Source of the DNA: Paracoccus sp. SMMA_5_TC
Lineage (GTDB): Bacteria; Pseudomonadota; Alphaproteobacteria; Rhodobacterales; Rhodobacteraceae
Assembly (NCBI RefSeq): GCF_009696685.2
Contig: NZ_CP102356.1
Span: forward strand, 261,865-325,864
Direction of reading: 5' to 3'
DNA: 64,000 bases
The stretch's first letter is position 1. Each line of letters opens with the position of its first letter. Shown here piece by piece: positions 10,373 to 19,233 of the stretch. The position numbers and the translations under genes are program-made. The notes below the pieces were generated by a model, which was given only the letters and a program-made list of their open reading frames with translations, did not search any database and was not told the DNA's origin.

Positions 10373-11263
10373 ATGGCTATCACCGCTGCGATGGTGAAGG
10401 ATCTGCGCGAAACGACCGGCGCGGGCATGATGGACGCCAAGAAGGCGCTGACCGAAACCAACGGCGACATGGAAGCGGCCATCGACTGGCTGCGCACCAA
10501 GGGTCTGGCCAAGGCCGCCAAGAAATCGGGCCGCGTGGCGGCCGAGGGCCTTGTCGGCGTCGCCGTTACCGATGGTCGCGGCGTCGCCGTCGAACTGAAC
10601 TCGGAAACCGATTTCGTCGCCAAGAACGCCGACTTCCAGCAGCTGGTGCGCGAAATCACCGATGTGGCGCTGACCACCGGCGCTGATGTCGAGGTGCTGA
10701 AGGCCACCCACCTGAACGGCCGCACCGTCGAGGACGTTCTGACCGAAGCCATTGCCCGCATCGGCGAGAACATGACCCTGCGTCGCATGCACGTGCTGGA
10801 AGGCGATACCGTCGTTTCCTATGTCCACAACGCCGCCGCCCCCGGTCTGGGCAAGATCGGCGTGCTGGTGGCGCTGAAGGGCGACAAGGACAAGGCGCAA
10901 GACATCGGCAAGCAGATCGCCATGCACATTGCCGCCACCAATCCCGCCTCGCTGTCCGAGGCTGATCTGGACCCGGCACTGGTCGAGCGCGAGAAATCCG
11001 TTCTTACCGAACAGGCCCGTGAATCGGGCAAGCCCGAAGCCGTCATCGAGAAGATGATTGTCGGCCGCATGGCGAAGTTCTTCGAGGAAGTGACACTGCT
11101 GGGCCAGAAATTCGTCATCAACCCCGACATCACCGTGGCCCAGGCTGCCAAGGAAGCCGGCGTCGAGGTCACCGGCTTTGCCCGCGTCGTGGTCGGCGAA
11201 GGTATCGAGAAGAAGGAAGAGGATTTCGCCGCCGAGGTCGCAAAAACCCGCGCCGGCGCCTGA
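10373..11263 (+). CDS. tsf: Elongation factor Ts
   Basis: Nucleotide-exchange factor for EF-Tu. The 296-aa protein has the N-terminal UBA-like domain with [16 protein letters not shown], the EF-Tu-contacting [10 protein letters not shown] segment (about residues 76-85) and the dimerisation/C-terminal module. AAGGAGA precedes the start. In many proteobacteria pyrH and frr follow tsf; here a strong terminator at 11290-11314 ends the unit instead. Confidence 0.98.
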   Translation: MAITAAMVKDLRETTGAGMMDAKKALTETNGDMEAAIDWLRTKGLAKAAKKSGRVAAEGLVGVAVTDGRGVAVELNSETDFVAKNADFQQLVREITDVALTTGADVEVLKATHLNGRTVEDVLTEAIARIGENMTLRRMHVLEGDTVVSYVHNAAAPGLGKIGVLVALKGDKDKAQDIGKQIAMHIAATNPASLSEADLDPALVEREKSVLTEQARESGKPEAVIEKMIVGRMAKFFEEVTLLGQKFVINPDITVAQAAKEAGVEVTGFARVVVGEGIEKKEEDFAAEVAKTRAGA

Positions 11264-11289
11264 TCCGTCCGAAATCTGCTCAAAAGCGC

Positions 11290-11320
11290 GGGGCCGGTCA
11301 TCACGACCGGCCCCGTTTCG
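11290..11320 (+). terminator. Rho-independent terminator of rpsB-tsf
   Basis: A perfect 10-bp stem GGGGCCGGTC/GACCGGCCCC with an ATCAC loop (11290-11314), followed by GTTTCG. It lies 26 bp after the tsf stop and before the convergent luxR-type gene. Confidence 0.85.
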
Positions 11321-11338
11321 CTGCAACTCACGCCGGGT

Positions 11339-12178
11339 TCAGCGATGTTGACGATCAACCTCGCGACCCGGATCCGCCGGCGCCCCGGCCGGGCGTCCGT
11401 CGTCATTGGCGGGGTGTTCGTCAACCTCGGGGTGCAGAAATATCTGCCGTCGACCAGTTGCACGCAGGATCGCATGGGCGGTCGTCCGCGCCCCCAATGC
11501 CTTGCGCGCCAGTCGAAGGTGCTTTTCGACGGTAGCGGCGGTCAGGTCCAGCGTTCGGGCGATTTCCTGCACCGTCCGACCGATCGATATATGCTCGAGC
11601 ACCTCTCGCTGACGCAGCGTCAGCACTTGCTGCGGCGGGGCATAGGGCAGGCAGGACAGTTTCAGATGCAACAGCCGGGTAAGCGTCTCGACTGCCGCGC
11701 CATGACGCAGCCACATTTCGTCTATCTGCTCGGCGCGAATTCCGATGTGGCCGCTCAGCAACACACCTGCGCGCGCATGCTGCATGCTATCGTCAAGCCG
11801 CAGCGCATATCCCGCAACATGTCCGTAACGGGCCAGCACGTCTAGCAAGTTGGCCTGCTGCGCCGACAACCGACCGGCGCGCCGGCGCGATTGAAGCCCG
11901 GCCCAGCTTTCGCTGCAATACCCCCCCGCCAACCATCCGACCGGAGCCGCACCGGGCGCCATGCCCTGTGCCGCCAGATCCTGATTCAGTTGCGGTGCAA
12001 AAGTCGAAAGCAGGATACTGTCATCGCTGCCGCCATCGATTTCTGCACCCAGGCTGCGCACGCCGAAATAGCAGGCATGGACAAATCCCATGTCCGACAG
12101 GCTGCCCGCATAGTGCTGCCAGGCCGCCCGGGCCGACCGCGCCTGCAAGATTACCTCGATATCCGCCAGGATCCCCAT
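11339..12178 (-). CDS. LuxR-family transcriptional regulator, orphan
   Basis: A 279-aa DNA-binding regulator. The C-terminal quarter is a clear LuxR/GerE helix-turn-helix (about residues 195-250: LTLRQREVLEHISIGRT, then TAATVEKHLRLARKALGA). The N-terminal part looks like a worn autoinducer-binding (PAS-like) domain, but I cannot find the conserved Trp/Asp/Pro residues of acyl-homoserine-lactone binders. No luxI synthase is nearby. In-frame TTG (12208) and GTG (12190) starts are possible; none has a good ribosome site, so 12178 ATG is a cautious choice. It is divergent from an unrecognised gene across an A+T-richer 280-bp region. The HTH is firm; ligand and targets are unknown. Confidence 0.8.
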   Translation of the reverse strand: MGILADIEVILQARSARAAWQHYAGSLSDMGFVHACYFGVRSLGAEIDGGSDDSILLSTFAPQLNQDLAAQGMAPGAAPVGWLAGGYCSESWAGLQSRRRAGRLSAQQANLLDVLARYGHVAGYALRLDDSMQHARAGVLLSGHIGIRAEQIDEMWLRHGAAVETLTRLLHLKLSCLPYAPPQQVLTLRQREVLEHISIGRTVQEIARTLDLTAATVEKHLRLARKALGARTTAHAILRATGRRQIFLHPEVDEHPANDDGRPAGAPADPGREVDRQHR

Positions 12179-12458
12179 GTCGTTAACCACGCTTTTAATA
12201 AATAACAATCAATCAGCATTCCGGGAAACATTATTATCGCCGTGAAGCAGAGTTCAATTGACTAAATGATCTTTTCGTCACGTCGGGTTAAAGGGATGCA
12301 AACTGAACCAGACATTCCTGTTCATGAAAAACCCTGGAAAACATCTGTTCGGAAATGAGCTTGAAATGTCTATGCTGCACCGGCTTGCGGTCAGGAACGT
12401 TCCGCTGCATCACGACGACAGCCAAGGTTCTGAAAACCGGAAAAGGAGCAATTCACAG
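12179..12458. promoter_or_regulatory. Divergent intergenic region, luxR-type gene / unknown gene
   Basis: This 280-bp stretch is visibly richer in A+T than its surroundings (for example 12186-12260) and separates two divergent genes, so it must hold both promoters. I see TTGACT near 12256 but no convincing -10 at the right spacing, and no 18-20 bp lux-box-like palindrome. An open frame from 12324 runs into the downstream gene, but its codons look non-coding and a good ribosome site lies just before 12459. Confidence 0.4.
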
Positions 12459-13334
12459 ATGCAGGTCGTCTTTCATTGCGGGGTGCATGGCACCGATCAG
12501 TATCGCATGGTCAAGACGCTGCTGCAAAACCGCGATTGGCTGCTGCGCAACGGGATCGAGCCGTTGACCCCAGCCAAGCATCGGGAATTGTTCAATGAGG
12601 CCCTGCTTTCGCTGCGCGGCCGCCCGGCCACGGCCGAAATGGAAAACGTGATCCTGGATGCTATTCTGGAATCGGATGATCCGCGGCGGATCATTTTCAG
12701 CACCCCGACCTTTCTGGGCAAGGCGCAGCGGGCCATCGCGCCCGAAGGGCTGTATGTGACCGCCGGCGAAAAGATGGCGGCACTCGCCAATCTGTTTCCG
12801 AGCGCCGAGGCCGAATTTTTCATTGCGTTGAAAAACCCTGCGACTCTGGTGCCTTATGTGATGTCTCAAGAGCGGACAGGCAGCTATGACGAGGTCATGG
12901 CGGGGGTGGATCCGCTGGCGCTTCGCTGGGCGCCTGCCATGCGGCGCATCATGGCCGCGCTGCCGGGCAAGCGCATCGTGGCATGGTGCCACGAGGATAC
13001 ATCGCTGATCTGGCCCGAGGTGGTCCGCCGCATTGCCACCATGCCCAGCGACGTGCCGCTGAAAGCCGGCTTGCAGGTGCTGGGCGACATCCTGCGGCCC
13101 GAAGGTATCCAGATGATCCGCGACGAACTTGCGCGCCAGGACCGGCTGACCGTCGACAGCCGACGGGCGGTCTTTACGGCGGCGTTGGAAAAATACGCCC
13201 TGCCCGATCAGATCGAGGTGACGGTCGACCTGCCCGGATGGAGCCAGGATCTGGTGGACCGCATCAGCGATCATTATGACGAGGACGTGGCCCAGATCGC
13301 CGCATTGCCGGGGATCGAGTTTCTTTCGCCCTGA
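12459..13334 (+). CDS. Conserved-looking hypothetical protein, unrecognised
   Basis: A 291-aa soluble protein that I do not recognise. I chose the ATG at 12459 because AAAAGGAG ends 10 bases before it and the protein then begins MQVVFHCGVHGTDQYRMVK. That opening (beta strand, Gly/His/Thr loop, helix), followed later by IIFSTPTFLGK, FFIALKNPATLVPYVMSQ and RIVAWCHEDT, is reminiscent of the 5'- and 3'-PAPS-binding edges of sulfotransferase-like P-loop folds, but the canonical PKxGTT motif is absent. No signal peptide or membrane segment is visible. It is divergent from the LuxR-type regulator and convergent with gapR. The sulfotransferase resemblance is weak inference. Confidence 0.75.
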   Translation: MQVVFHCGVHGTDQYRMVKTLLQNRDWLLRNGIEPLTPAKHRELFNEALLSLRGRPATAEMENVILDAILESDDPRRIIFSTPTFLGKAQRAIAPEGLYVTAGEKMAALANLFPSAEAEFFIALKNPATLVPYVMSQERTGSYDEVMAGVDPLALRWAPAMRRIMAALPGKRIVAWCHEDTSLIWPEVVRRIATMPSDVPLKAGLQVLGDILRPEGIQMIRDELARQDRLTVDSRRAVFTAALEKYALPDQIEVTVDLPGWSQDLVDRISDHYDEDVAQIAALPGIEFLSP

Positions 13335-13338
13335 GCCG

Positions 13339-13590
13339 TCAGACCATCCCCAGCGCCGCCTTGTACATTTCCAGGATCGCCTCTTCCTCGGCGATGTCAT
13401 CCTTGTCGCGCTTGCGCAGCGCGATCACCTTGCGCATGACCTTGGTGTCATAGCCGCGGGCCTTGGCTTCGGCCATCAGTTCCTTTTGCTGCTCGGTCAC
13501 ATCCTTCTTCTCGGCTTCGAGCTGTTCGTATTGCTCGATGAACTGCCGCAGTTCCCCGGCCGCGATGCCATAGGCGTTGTCGTCCTGCAT
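13339..13590 (-). CDS. gapR: GapR-type nucleoid-associated protein (DUF2312)
   Basis: An 83-aa, mostly helical, charged protein of the DUF2312 family. Caulobacter GapR binds overtwisted, AT-rich DNA ahead of replication forks and supports topoisomerase action. The sequence carries the family core LRQFIEQYEQLEAEKKDV and KARGYDTKVMRKVIALRK. The ATG at 13590 is preceded by AAAGGAGC at good spacing; the longer open frame upstream has no ribosome site. It is divergent from a small membrane protein gene 92 bp away. Confidence 0.9.
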   Translation of the reverse strand: MQDDNAYGIAAGELRQFIEQYEQLEAEKKDVTEQQKELMAEAKARGYDTKVMRKVIALRKRDKDDIAEEEAILEMYKAALGMV

Positions 13591-13682
13591 GATGCGCTCC
13601 TTTGCCTTTTGCACGCGGAATAGGCGGTCTTGCGGGCGGGCGCAATCGCCGCTAGGCCGGGCCCGCACAGACGGAGGCAGGG

Positions 13683-13910
13683 ATGACGATCTGGGACGGG
13701 CTGATCTGGGGTGGTGCTGCGTTGACAACGTTGGGGCTGGCCGCGCTGGCCTGGTGCATCATTACCGTGGCGCGCGCAAAGGCACGTGTGCGCGATGATG
13801 CGCAGATGCGGACAATCATGCGCAAGGTGGTGGCCGTGAACATGGCGGCGCTGGCGGCATCGGTCTTTGGGCTGATGTTCGTGGTCCTGGGCATCATGTT
13901 GGGGCGCTAG
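13683..13910 (+). CDS. Small two-helix membrane protein, unknown
   Basis: A 75-aa protein with two hydrophobic helices (about residues 8-28 and 50-72) separated by a basic, Arg-rich loop, which suggests an inner-membrane hairpin with a cytoplasmic loop. CGGAGGCAGGG precedes the ATG. Its stop is one base before the dtd start, so the two are probably co-transcribed and coupled. No family recognised. Confidence 0.7.
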   Translation: MTIWDGLIWGGAALTTLGLAALAWCIITVARAKARVRDDAQMRTIMRKVVAVNMAALAASVFGLMFVVLGIMLGR

Positions 13911-13911
13911 G

Positions 13912-14361
13912 ATGCGCGCACTGATCCAGAGGGTATCGCAGGCGGCGGTGGCGATCGGGGATCGCCGGATTGCCGAGATCGGGCCCGGCCTTCTGGTGCT
14001 GGTCTGCGCCATGCAGGGCGATGCTGACGAGGCCGCCGACAAGCTGGCGGCCCGGATCGCACGGTTGCGCATCTTTCGCGACGACGCCGGCAAGATGAAC
14101 CGCTCGGTTCAGGATATCGGCGGCGCGATCCTGGTGGTCAGCCAGTTCACCCTGGCCGCGGATACCCGCACCGGCAACCGCCCCGGCTTTTCCAGCGCCG
14201 AAGGCCCCGCCCGGGGCGAGGCGCTGTATCTGCGTTTCGCCCAGGCGCTGCGCGATCTGGACCTGCCGGTGCAGACCGGCGAATTCGGCGCCGACATGGC
14301 GGTGTCGCTGGTCAATGACGGGCCGGTGACGATCTGGATGGATTCGACCGATCGCAACTGA
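13912..14361 (+). CDS. dtd: D-aminoacyl-tRNA deacylase
   Basis: It removes D-amino acids mis-attached to tRNA. The 149-aa protein begins [13 protein letters not shown] and has the family's catalytic SQFTLAADT segment (about residues 77-85) and the substrate-gating [10 protein letters not shown] near the C-terminus (the Gly-Pro dipeptide of DTD). It follows the small membrane protein gene by one base. No terminator is evident after it. Confidence 0.95.
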   Translation: MRALIQRVSQAAVAIGDRRIAEIGPGLLVLVCAMQGDADEAADKLAARIARLRIFRDDAGKMNRSVQDIGGAILVVSQFTLAADTRTGNRPGFSSAEGPARGEALYLRFAQALRDLDLPVQTGEFGADMAVSLVNDGPVTIWMDSTDRN

Positions 14362-14601
14362 CTGCCCGATTGCGGTTGACTTTTGCCGGCAAACCGCCCA
14401 TGTGCTGCGGGTTGCCGTTCGCTGCCGCGTGAGCAGCCGTCGCGCACTGCGCCTCAGGTCGGCCACATTTTCCCGGTTTCCCATTCACGCGGGGAGGCTT
14501 GCGGGCTCTGCGTATCGCGCCCGCCCCTCGCAACCTGCCGCGCCTTGACTGCGTGGCCCCTTGTCCTGTGCGCCGATACGCGGGCGTCAGGACCGAAAGA
14601 C

Positions 14602-16011
14602 ATGATGACCAACGAAACGAACCGCCCGCAACGCGCCGGAAATCCGCAGCACCGCACCCCGGGCAAACCGCGCTTCCGCGCCGAAAAACCCAATACCAAC
14701 CACCGTCGCCACCGCGCCGAGCCGGAAGAAAAATTCATCCGCCGCGCGATTCCCGACATCGACACCGCCTTCACCCGCATGGGCATCGATGCGCGGGTGG
14801 CGATCAACCTGCCCCCCATGGGGATCGAGGCGCCCTCGCCCATCCAGGAAAAATCCATCCCCGGCATCGTCGCCGGCCGCGACCTGCTGGGCCTGGCGCA
14901 GACCGGCACCGGCAAGACCGCAGCCTTTGGCCTGCCGATGCTGACGCGGCTGCTGAACAATGGCCGCCGACCGGATCCCCGGACCTGCCACGCCCTGATC
15001 CTGGCGCCCACCCGCGAACTGGCCACCCAGATCGCCGAGAACATCGACCTTTACGCCGCTGGCACGCCGATCCGCCAGTTCCGGGTCGTCGGCGGCGCCT
15101 CGATCAATGTCCAGATCGGCCGGCTCGAACGCGGCGTCGACGTGCTGATCGCCACGCCCGGCCGTCTGATCGACCTGATCGAACGCGGCGCCGTCGACCT
15201 GTCGCAGACCCGCTATCTGGTGCTGGACGAGGCCGACCAGATGCTGGACATCGGCTTCATCCACGCCCTGCGCCGTATTGCGAAAATGCTGCCCAGGGAA
15301 CGCCAGACGATGTTGTTTTCCGCCACCATGCCCAAGCTGATGGAGGAATTGGCCGAAAGCTATCTGACCGATCCGCTGAAGGTCGCGGTGAACCCGCCCG
15401 GCCAGGCGGCCGAAAAGATCGCGCAAGGCGTGCATTTCGTCAATCAGGGCGACAAGGCGACACTGCTGGCCGAATATCTGGGCAAGCACCGGGACGAGCT
15501 GGCCATCGTGTTCGGCCGCACCAAGCATGGCTCGGAAAAGCTGTCGAAACTGCTCGAAAAATGGGGTTTCCGGGTTGCCGCGATCCATGGCAACAAGTCG
15601 CAGGGCCAGCGCGAACGCGCCTTGGCCAGCTTTCGCGCCGGCGAAACCAAGGTGCTGGTCGCCACGGATGTGGCCGCGCGCGGGCTGGATATTCCGCAGG
15701 TGGCGCATGTCTACAACTACGACCTGCCCAACGTGCCTGAAAACTATGTCCATCGCATCGGGCGAACCGCCCGCGCCGGCCGCGACGGTCGCGCCATTGC
15801 CTTCTGCGCTCCGGCCGAGATCGGCGAGCTGCGCGCTATCGAAAAGGCGATGAAGGCGCAGATCCCGGTCGTGGGCGGCGAGCCGCCCTTCGAGGCCAGC
15901 AAGATCCGCGAACGCGGCGGGCCTGCCGCTGGCACGCGCAGTCCGCAACCGGCACGCAAGCGCCCTGCACGCCGCCCCTCGCGTGCGCCCAAGGCCGCGC
16001 AGCGCAACTGA
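14602..16011 (+). CDS. DEAD-box RNA helicase (RhlE-like)
   Basis: A 469-aa ATP-dependent RNA helicase. After a basic N-terminal arm of about 50 residues come the Q-motif region (SPIQEKSIPGI), motif I AQTGTGKT, motif II DEADQMLD, motif III SAT, and motif VI HRIGRTARAG, then a short Arg/Pro-rich tail (KRPARRPSRAPK). Two adjacent ATGs (14602, 14605) are possible; longer in-frame extensions lack coding character. Such proteins assist ribosome assembly or RNA decay, often in the cold. A second, longer DEAD-box gene lies at 57318-59399. The 240-bp upstream gap contains TTGACT (14376-14381) and an overlapping perfect palindrome TTTGCCGGCAAA. Confidence 0.93.
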   Translation: MMTNETNRPQRAGNPQHRTPGKPRFRAEKPNTNHRRHRAEPEEKFIRRAIPDIDTAFTRMGIDARVAINLPPMGIEAPSPIQEKSIPGIVAGRDLLGLAQTGTGKTAAFGLPMLTRLLNNGRRPDPRTCHALILAPTRELATQIAENIDLYAAGTPIRQFRVVGGASINVQIGRLERGVDVLIATPGRLIDLIERGAVDLSQTRYLVLDEADQMLDIGFIHALRRIAKMLPRERQTMLFSATMPKLMEELAESYLTDPLKVAVNPPGQAAEKIAQGVHFVNQGDKATLLAEYLGKHRDELAIVFGRTKHGSEKLSKLLEKWGFRVAAIHGNKSQGQRERALASFRAGETKVLVATDVAARGLDIPQVAHVYNYDLPNVPENYVHRIGRTARAGRDGRAIAFCAPAEIGELRAIEKAMKAQIPVVGGEPPFEASKIRERGGPAAGTRSPQPARKRPARRPSRAPKAAQRN

Positions 16012-16082
16012 GTGCAGGAAAGTGCAGGCTGCCGGTTCGGCTGGCAGCTTGCACAGCCCTGCCCCCGCGGCTATGTGCCGCC

Positions 16083-16658
16083 ATGGCCAAGCTTTATTTC
16101 CACTATTCCACCATGAACGCCGGCAAGAGCACCTTGCTCTTGCAGGCGTCCTACAATTACCGCGAACGCGGCATGCAGACGCTGCTGTTGACCGCCGGCC
16201 TTGACGATCGTGCGGGCCCCGACCGCATCGCCAGCCGCATCGGCATTTCGGAACCCGCCCTTGGCTTTGCCCCGGACACCGATCTATTGGCATTGATTCA
16301 GGCTGAAGGCCGCGATTGCGCCTGCATCTTTGTCGACGAAGCACAGTTCCTGACCCGTGAACAGGTCTGGCAACTGGCGCGGGTGGCTGACGATCTGGAT
16401 CAGCCCGTGATGTGCTATGGACTGCGGGTCGATTTCCGCGGCGAGCTTTTCGCCGGGTCGGCGGCGCTGCTGGCCTGGGCAGACGATCTGCGCGAGGTGC
16501 GCACTATCTGCCATTGCGGCCGTAAGGCGACCATGGTGGTGCGCCAGGACGACAAGGGGCGGGTGATGCGCGATGGCGCCCAGGTGCAGATCGGTGGCAA
16601 CGAGGCCTATACAGCCCTGTGTCGTCGCCACTGGCGCGCGGCGGTGGGAGATCTCTGA
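16083..16658 (+). CDS. tdk: Thymidine kinase
   Basis: Salvage enzyme that phosphorylates thymidine to dTMP. The 191-aa protein is a type II thymidine kinase with a P-loop MNAGKST at residues 11-17, FVDEAQFL with the catalytic Glu, YGLRVDFRGELF for substrate binding, and two zinc-binding pairs (CHCGRKA and C-RRHW near the end). It is 71 bp downstream of the DEAD-box gene and convergent with ndk. Confidence 0.95.
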   Translation: MAKLYFHYSTMNAGKSTLLLQASYNYRERGMQTLLLTAGLDDRAGPDRIASRIGISEPALGFAPDTDLLALIQAEGRDCACIFVDEAQFLTREQVWQLARVADDLDQPVMCYGLRVDFRGELFAGSAALLAWADDLREVRTICHCGRKATMVVRQDDKGRVMRDGAQVQIGGNEAYTALCRRHWRAAVGDL

Positions 16659-16683
16659 CCCGCCCCCTGGCAACTGCCGCTCA

Positions 16684-16714
16684 GAAAACAGGGGCCGCCC
16701 AGATGGACGGCCCC
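16684..16714 (-). terminator. Rho-independent terminator of ndk
   Basis: A stem GGGGCCG/CGGCCCC with further partial pairing in the loop (16691-16714). On the minus strand it is followed by TGTTTTCTG. It lies 25 bp past the ndk stop in the convergent tdk/ndk interval; no T-run is present on the plus side. Confidence 0.75.
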
Positions 16715-16739
16715 GCAACGGTGCATCTGACGATAACGA

Positions 16740-17162
16740 TCAGCCGACCAGTTCCAGACCCGAAAAGAAGAAGGCGATTTCTTCCTTGGCGGTTTCGGGG
16801 GCATCCGAACCGTGGACCGAGTTCTCGCCGACCGACAGCGCGAATTCCTTGCGGATGGTGCCCTCATCGGCGTTGGCCGGGTTGGTGGCGCCCATCACTT
16901 CGCGGTTCTTGGCAATGGCGTTCTCGCCCTCCAGCACCTGGACGACAACCGGACCCGAGGCCATGAATTCGACCAGTTCGCCATAGAACGGGCGATCCTT
17001 GTGAACGATGTAGAATTGACCGGCCTGGGCGGGCGACAGGTGGATGCGCTTTTGCGCGATGATGCGCAGGCCGGCATCCTCGAACTTGGCGTTGATCTTG
17101 CCGGTCAGGTTGCGTTTGGTGGCGTCGGGTTTGATGATCGAAAGCGTGCGCTCGATGGCCAT
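16740..17162 (-). CDS. ndk: Nucleoside-diphosphate kinase
   Basis: It transfers phosphate between NTPs and NDPs through a phospho-histidine. The 140-aa protein begins [14 protein letters not shown]. The catalytic His is H117 in [10 protein letters not shown], and [10 protein letters not shown] is the conserved middle segment. The start at 17162 has AAAGGAACC upstream and gives the standard length. It is monocistronic: a terminator follows, and the ABC-F gene is divergent 124 bp away. Confidence 0.98.
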   Translation of the reverse strand: MAIERTLSIIKPDATKRNLTGKINAKFEDAGLRIIAQKRIHLSPAQAGQFYIVHKDRPFYGELVEFMASGPVVVQVLEGENAIAKNREVMGATNPANADEGTIRKEFALSVGENSVHGSDAPETAKEEIAFFFSGLELVG

Positions 17163-17286
17163 GATGGTTCCTTTCCATGTTCCGGCCCGAACGGCCGGAA
17201 ATCCGCGCCCCGTTATCACGGGCGGGCCCCGTTGAAAAGCCGCACCGGCATTGACGCGGGCGGGCGCTTGCGCCATGCCGGGCACC

Positions 17287-19134
17287 ATGCTGCGCATTGA
17301 CGACATTTCCTATTCCATCGCCGGTCGGCCCCTGTTCGAACATGCCTCTGCCACCATCCCCGACGGGCACAAGGTCGGGCTGGTCGGGCCCAATGGCGCC
17401 GGCAAGACCACGCTGTTCCGCTTGCTGCGGGGCGAACTGTCGCTTGATGGCGGCAGCATTTCGCTGCCTCCGCGCGCCCGCATCGGCGGCGTCGCGCAAG
17501 AGGCACCGGGTACGGCGACCAGCGTGCTGGACACCGTCCTGGCGGCCGATCATGAACGCGCCTCCCTGCTGGCCGAGGCGGAATCCCAGTCCGATCCCGC
17601 CCGCATCGCCGAAATCCAGACCCGTCTGGCCGATATCGACGCCTGGTCGGCCGAGGCGCGCGCCGCCACCATCCTGCGCGGCCTGGGCTTTTCGACCGAG
17701 GATCAGGCCCGCCCGACCAGCGACTATTCCGGCGGCTGGCGCATGCGGGTGGCGCTGGCGGGTGTGCTGTTTTCCCAGCCGGACCTGCTGCTTCTGGACG
17801 AACCGACCAACTACCTGGATCTGGAAGGCGCGCTGTGGCTGGAAACCTATCTGCAACGCTATCCGCATACGGTCATCGTCATCAGCCATGACCGCGACCT
17901 GCTGAACCGGGCCGTCGGCCATATCCTGCATCTCGAGGATCGGCGGCTGGTGCTGTATTCGGGCGGCTACGACACCTTCGCCCGCACCCGCGCCGAAAAG
18001 CGCGCGCTTCAGGCATCCGAAGCCAAGAAGCAAGAGGCGCGGCGCGCGCATCTGCAAAGCTTTGTCGACCGCTTTCGCGCCAAGGCGACCAAGGCGCGGC
18101 AGGCCCAGGCCCGCATCAAGATGCTTGAGCGGATGGAGCCGATCACCGCGCCCGAGGAAGCGCGGATGCACCGCTTTACCTTTCCTCAACCCGACCAGCT
18201 GTCGCCGCCGATCGTGGCGCTGGACAGCGTTTCGGTCGGCTACGACGGTCGGCCGGTGCTGCGGCGGCTGAACCTGCGCATCGACCAGGACGACCGCATC
18301 GCGCTGCTTGGCCGAAACGGTCAGGGAAAATCCACGCTGTCCAAGCTGCTGGCCGGACGACTGACACCGCTGGACGGCCGAATCAGCTGTTCGTCCAAGC
18401 TGCGCATCGGCTATTTTGCCCAGCATCAGGTCGATGAACTGGAGTTGCAGGAAACGCCGCTGGATCATGTCCGCCGCCTGCGCCCCGACGAGCCACCAGC
18501 GCGGCTGCGGGCGCGGCTGGCCGGCTTTGGCCTGATGGAGGCCCAGGCCGAAACCAGCGTCGGACAGCTCTCTGGCGGGCAAAAGGCGCGATTGTCGCTG
18601 CTGCTGGCCACGATCGACGCCCCACATCTGCTGATCCTGGACGAGCCGACAAACCATCTGGACATCGAATCGCGCGAAGCCCTGACCGAGGCGCTGAATG
18701 ATTATACCGGCGCCGTGGTGCTGGTCAGCCACGACATGCATCTGCTGAATCTGGTCGCCGACCGGCTGTGGCTGGTCGATCAAGGGGCGGTCACCCCATG
18801 GCAGGGCGATCTGGACGATTACCGCAAGCTGCTGCTGCAGGGCGAGGAACGCCCGGAACCGCGCCCTACCGCCAAGCCGGCGGTCAAGCGGGTGTCCCGC
18901 GACCGTATCCTGGAACTGCGCGCCGAAGTGCGCCGCGCCGAGGAACGGGTCGAAAAGCTGACCGCCATGCTGGAAAAGCTGGACGCGATCATGGCCGATC
19001 CCGCCACTTACGACGACGCCCAAAAGGCCGAGCAATGGGGCCGCAAACATGCCGAGGCCAGCGCCGCAATGCAACGCGCCGAAGGGTTGTGGCTGGACGC
19101 GCTCGAGGCGCTGGAACAGGCCGAAAGGGCCTGA
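17287..19134 (+). CDS. ABC-F family ATPase (Uup/EttA-like)
   Basis: A 615-aa soluble protein with two tandem ABC ATPase domains and no membrane segment. Domain 1 has Walker [10 protein letters not shown], signature YSGGWRMR and [10 protein letters not shown]; domain 2 has [19 protein letters not shown] and [10 protein letters not shown] linker of about 80 residues rich in Lys/Arg/Gln and a C-terminal coiled coil (about 540-610) are typical of the translation-associated ABC-F class, which binds the ribosomal E site. The length and coiled coil suit Uup more than EttA. The start is taken at MLRIDDIS; a second in-frame ATG lies 12 bp upstream. Confidence 0.9.
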   Translation: MLRIDDISYSIAGRPLFEHASATIPDGHKVGLVGPNGAGKTTLFRLLRGELSLDGGSISLPPRARIGGVAQEAPGTATSVLDTVLAADHERASLLAEAESQSDPARIAEIQTRLADIDAWSAEARAATILRGLGFSTEDQARPTSDYSGGWRMRVALAGVLFSQPDLLLLDEPTNYLDLEGALWLETYLQRYPHTVIVISHDRDLLNRAVGHILHLEDRRLVLYSGGYDTFARTRAEKRALQASEAKKQEARRAHLQSFVDRFRAKATKARQAQARIKMLERMEPITAPEEARMHRFTFPQPDQLSPPIVALDSVSVGYDGRPVLRRLNLRIDQDDRIALLGRNGQGKSTLSKLLAGRLTPLDGRISCSSKLRIGYFAQHQVDELELQETPLDHVRRLRPDEPPARLRARLAGFGLMEAQAETSVGQLSGGQKARLSLLLATIDAPHLLILDEPTNHLDIESREALTEALNDYTGAVVLVSHDMHLLNLVADRLWLVDQGAVTPWQGDLDDYRKLLLQGEERPEPRPTAKPAVKRVSRDRILELRAEVRRAEERVEKLTAMLEKLDAIMADPATYDDAQKAEQWGRKHAEASAAMQRAEGLWLDALEALEQAERA

Positions 19135-19233
19135 CGGCCACAGCCAGGCGATTTCTGGCGCGGCAGCGGACAATGTGACTTGCCCCGCCCCAGGCTTTCG
19201 CGCAGGTTCCCCGCAAGATTCGGGGGTTCTTCC

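Noticed and set aside
12324..12458. An upstream N-terminal extension of the unknown 12459 gene
   Set aside because: No ribosome site at 12324, poor codon character, and a good AAAAGGAG site directly before 12459.
12179..12458. A lux box or quorum-sensing operator in front of the luxR-type gene
   Set aside because: I found no 18-20 bp dyad of the expected type; only loose TTGACT and A+T-rich stretches.
16023..16053. A hairpin between the DEAD-box gene and tdk read as a terminator
   Set aside because: TGCA-GCTGCC/GGCAGC-TGCA can pair, but the stem has mismatches and no T-run, and tdk follows in the same direction with no need for a break.
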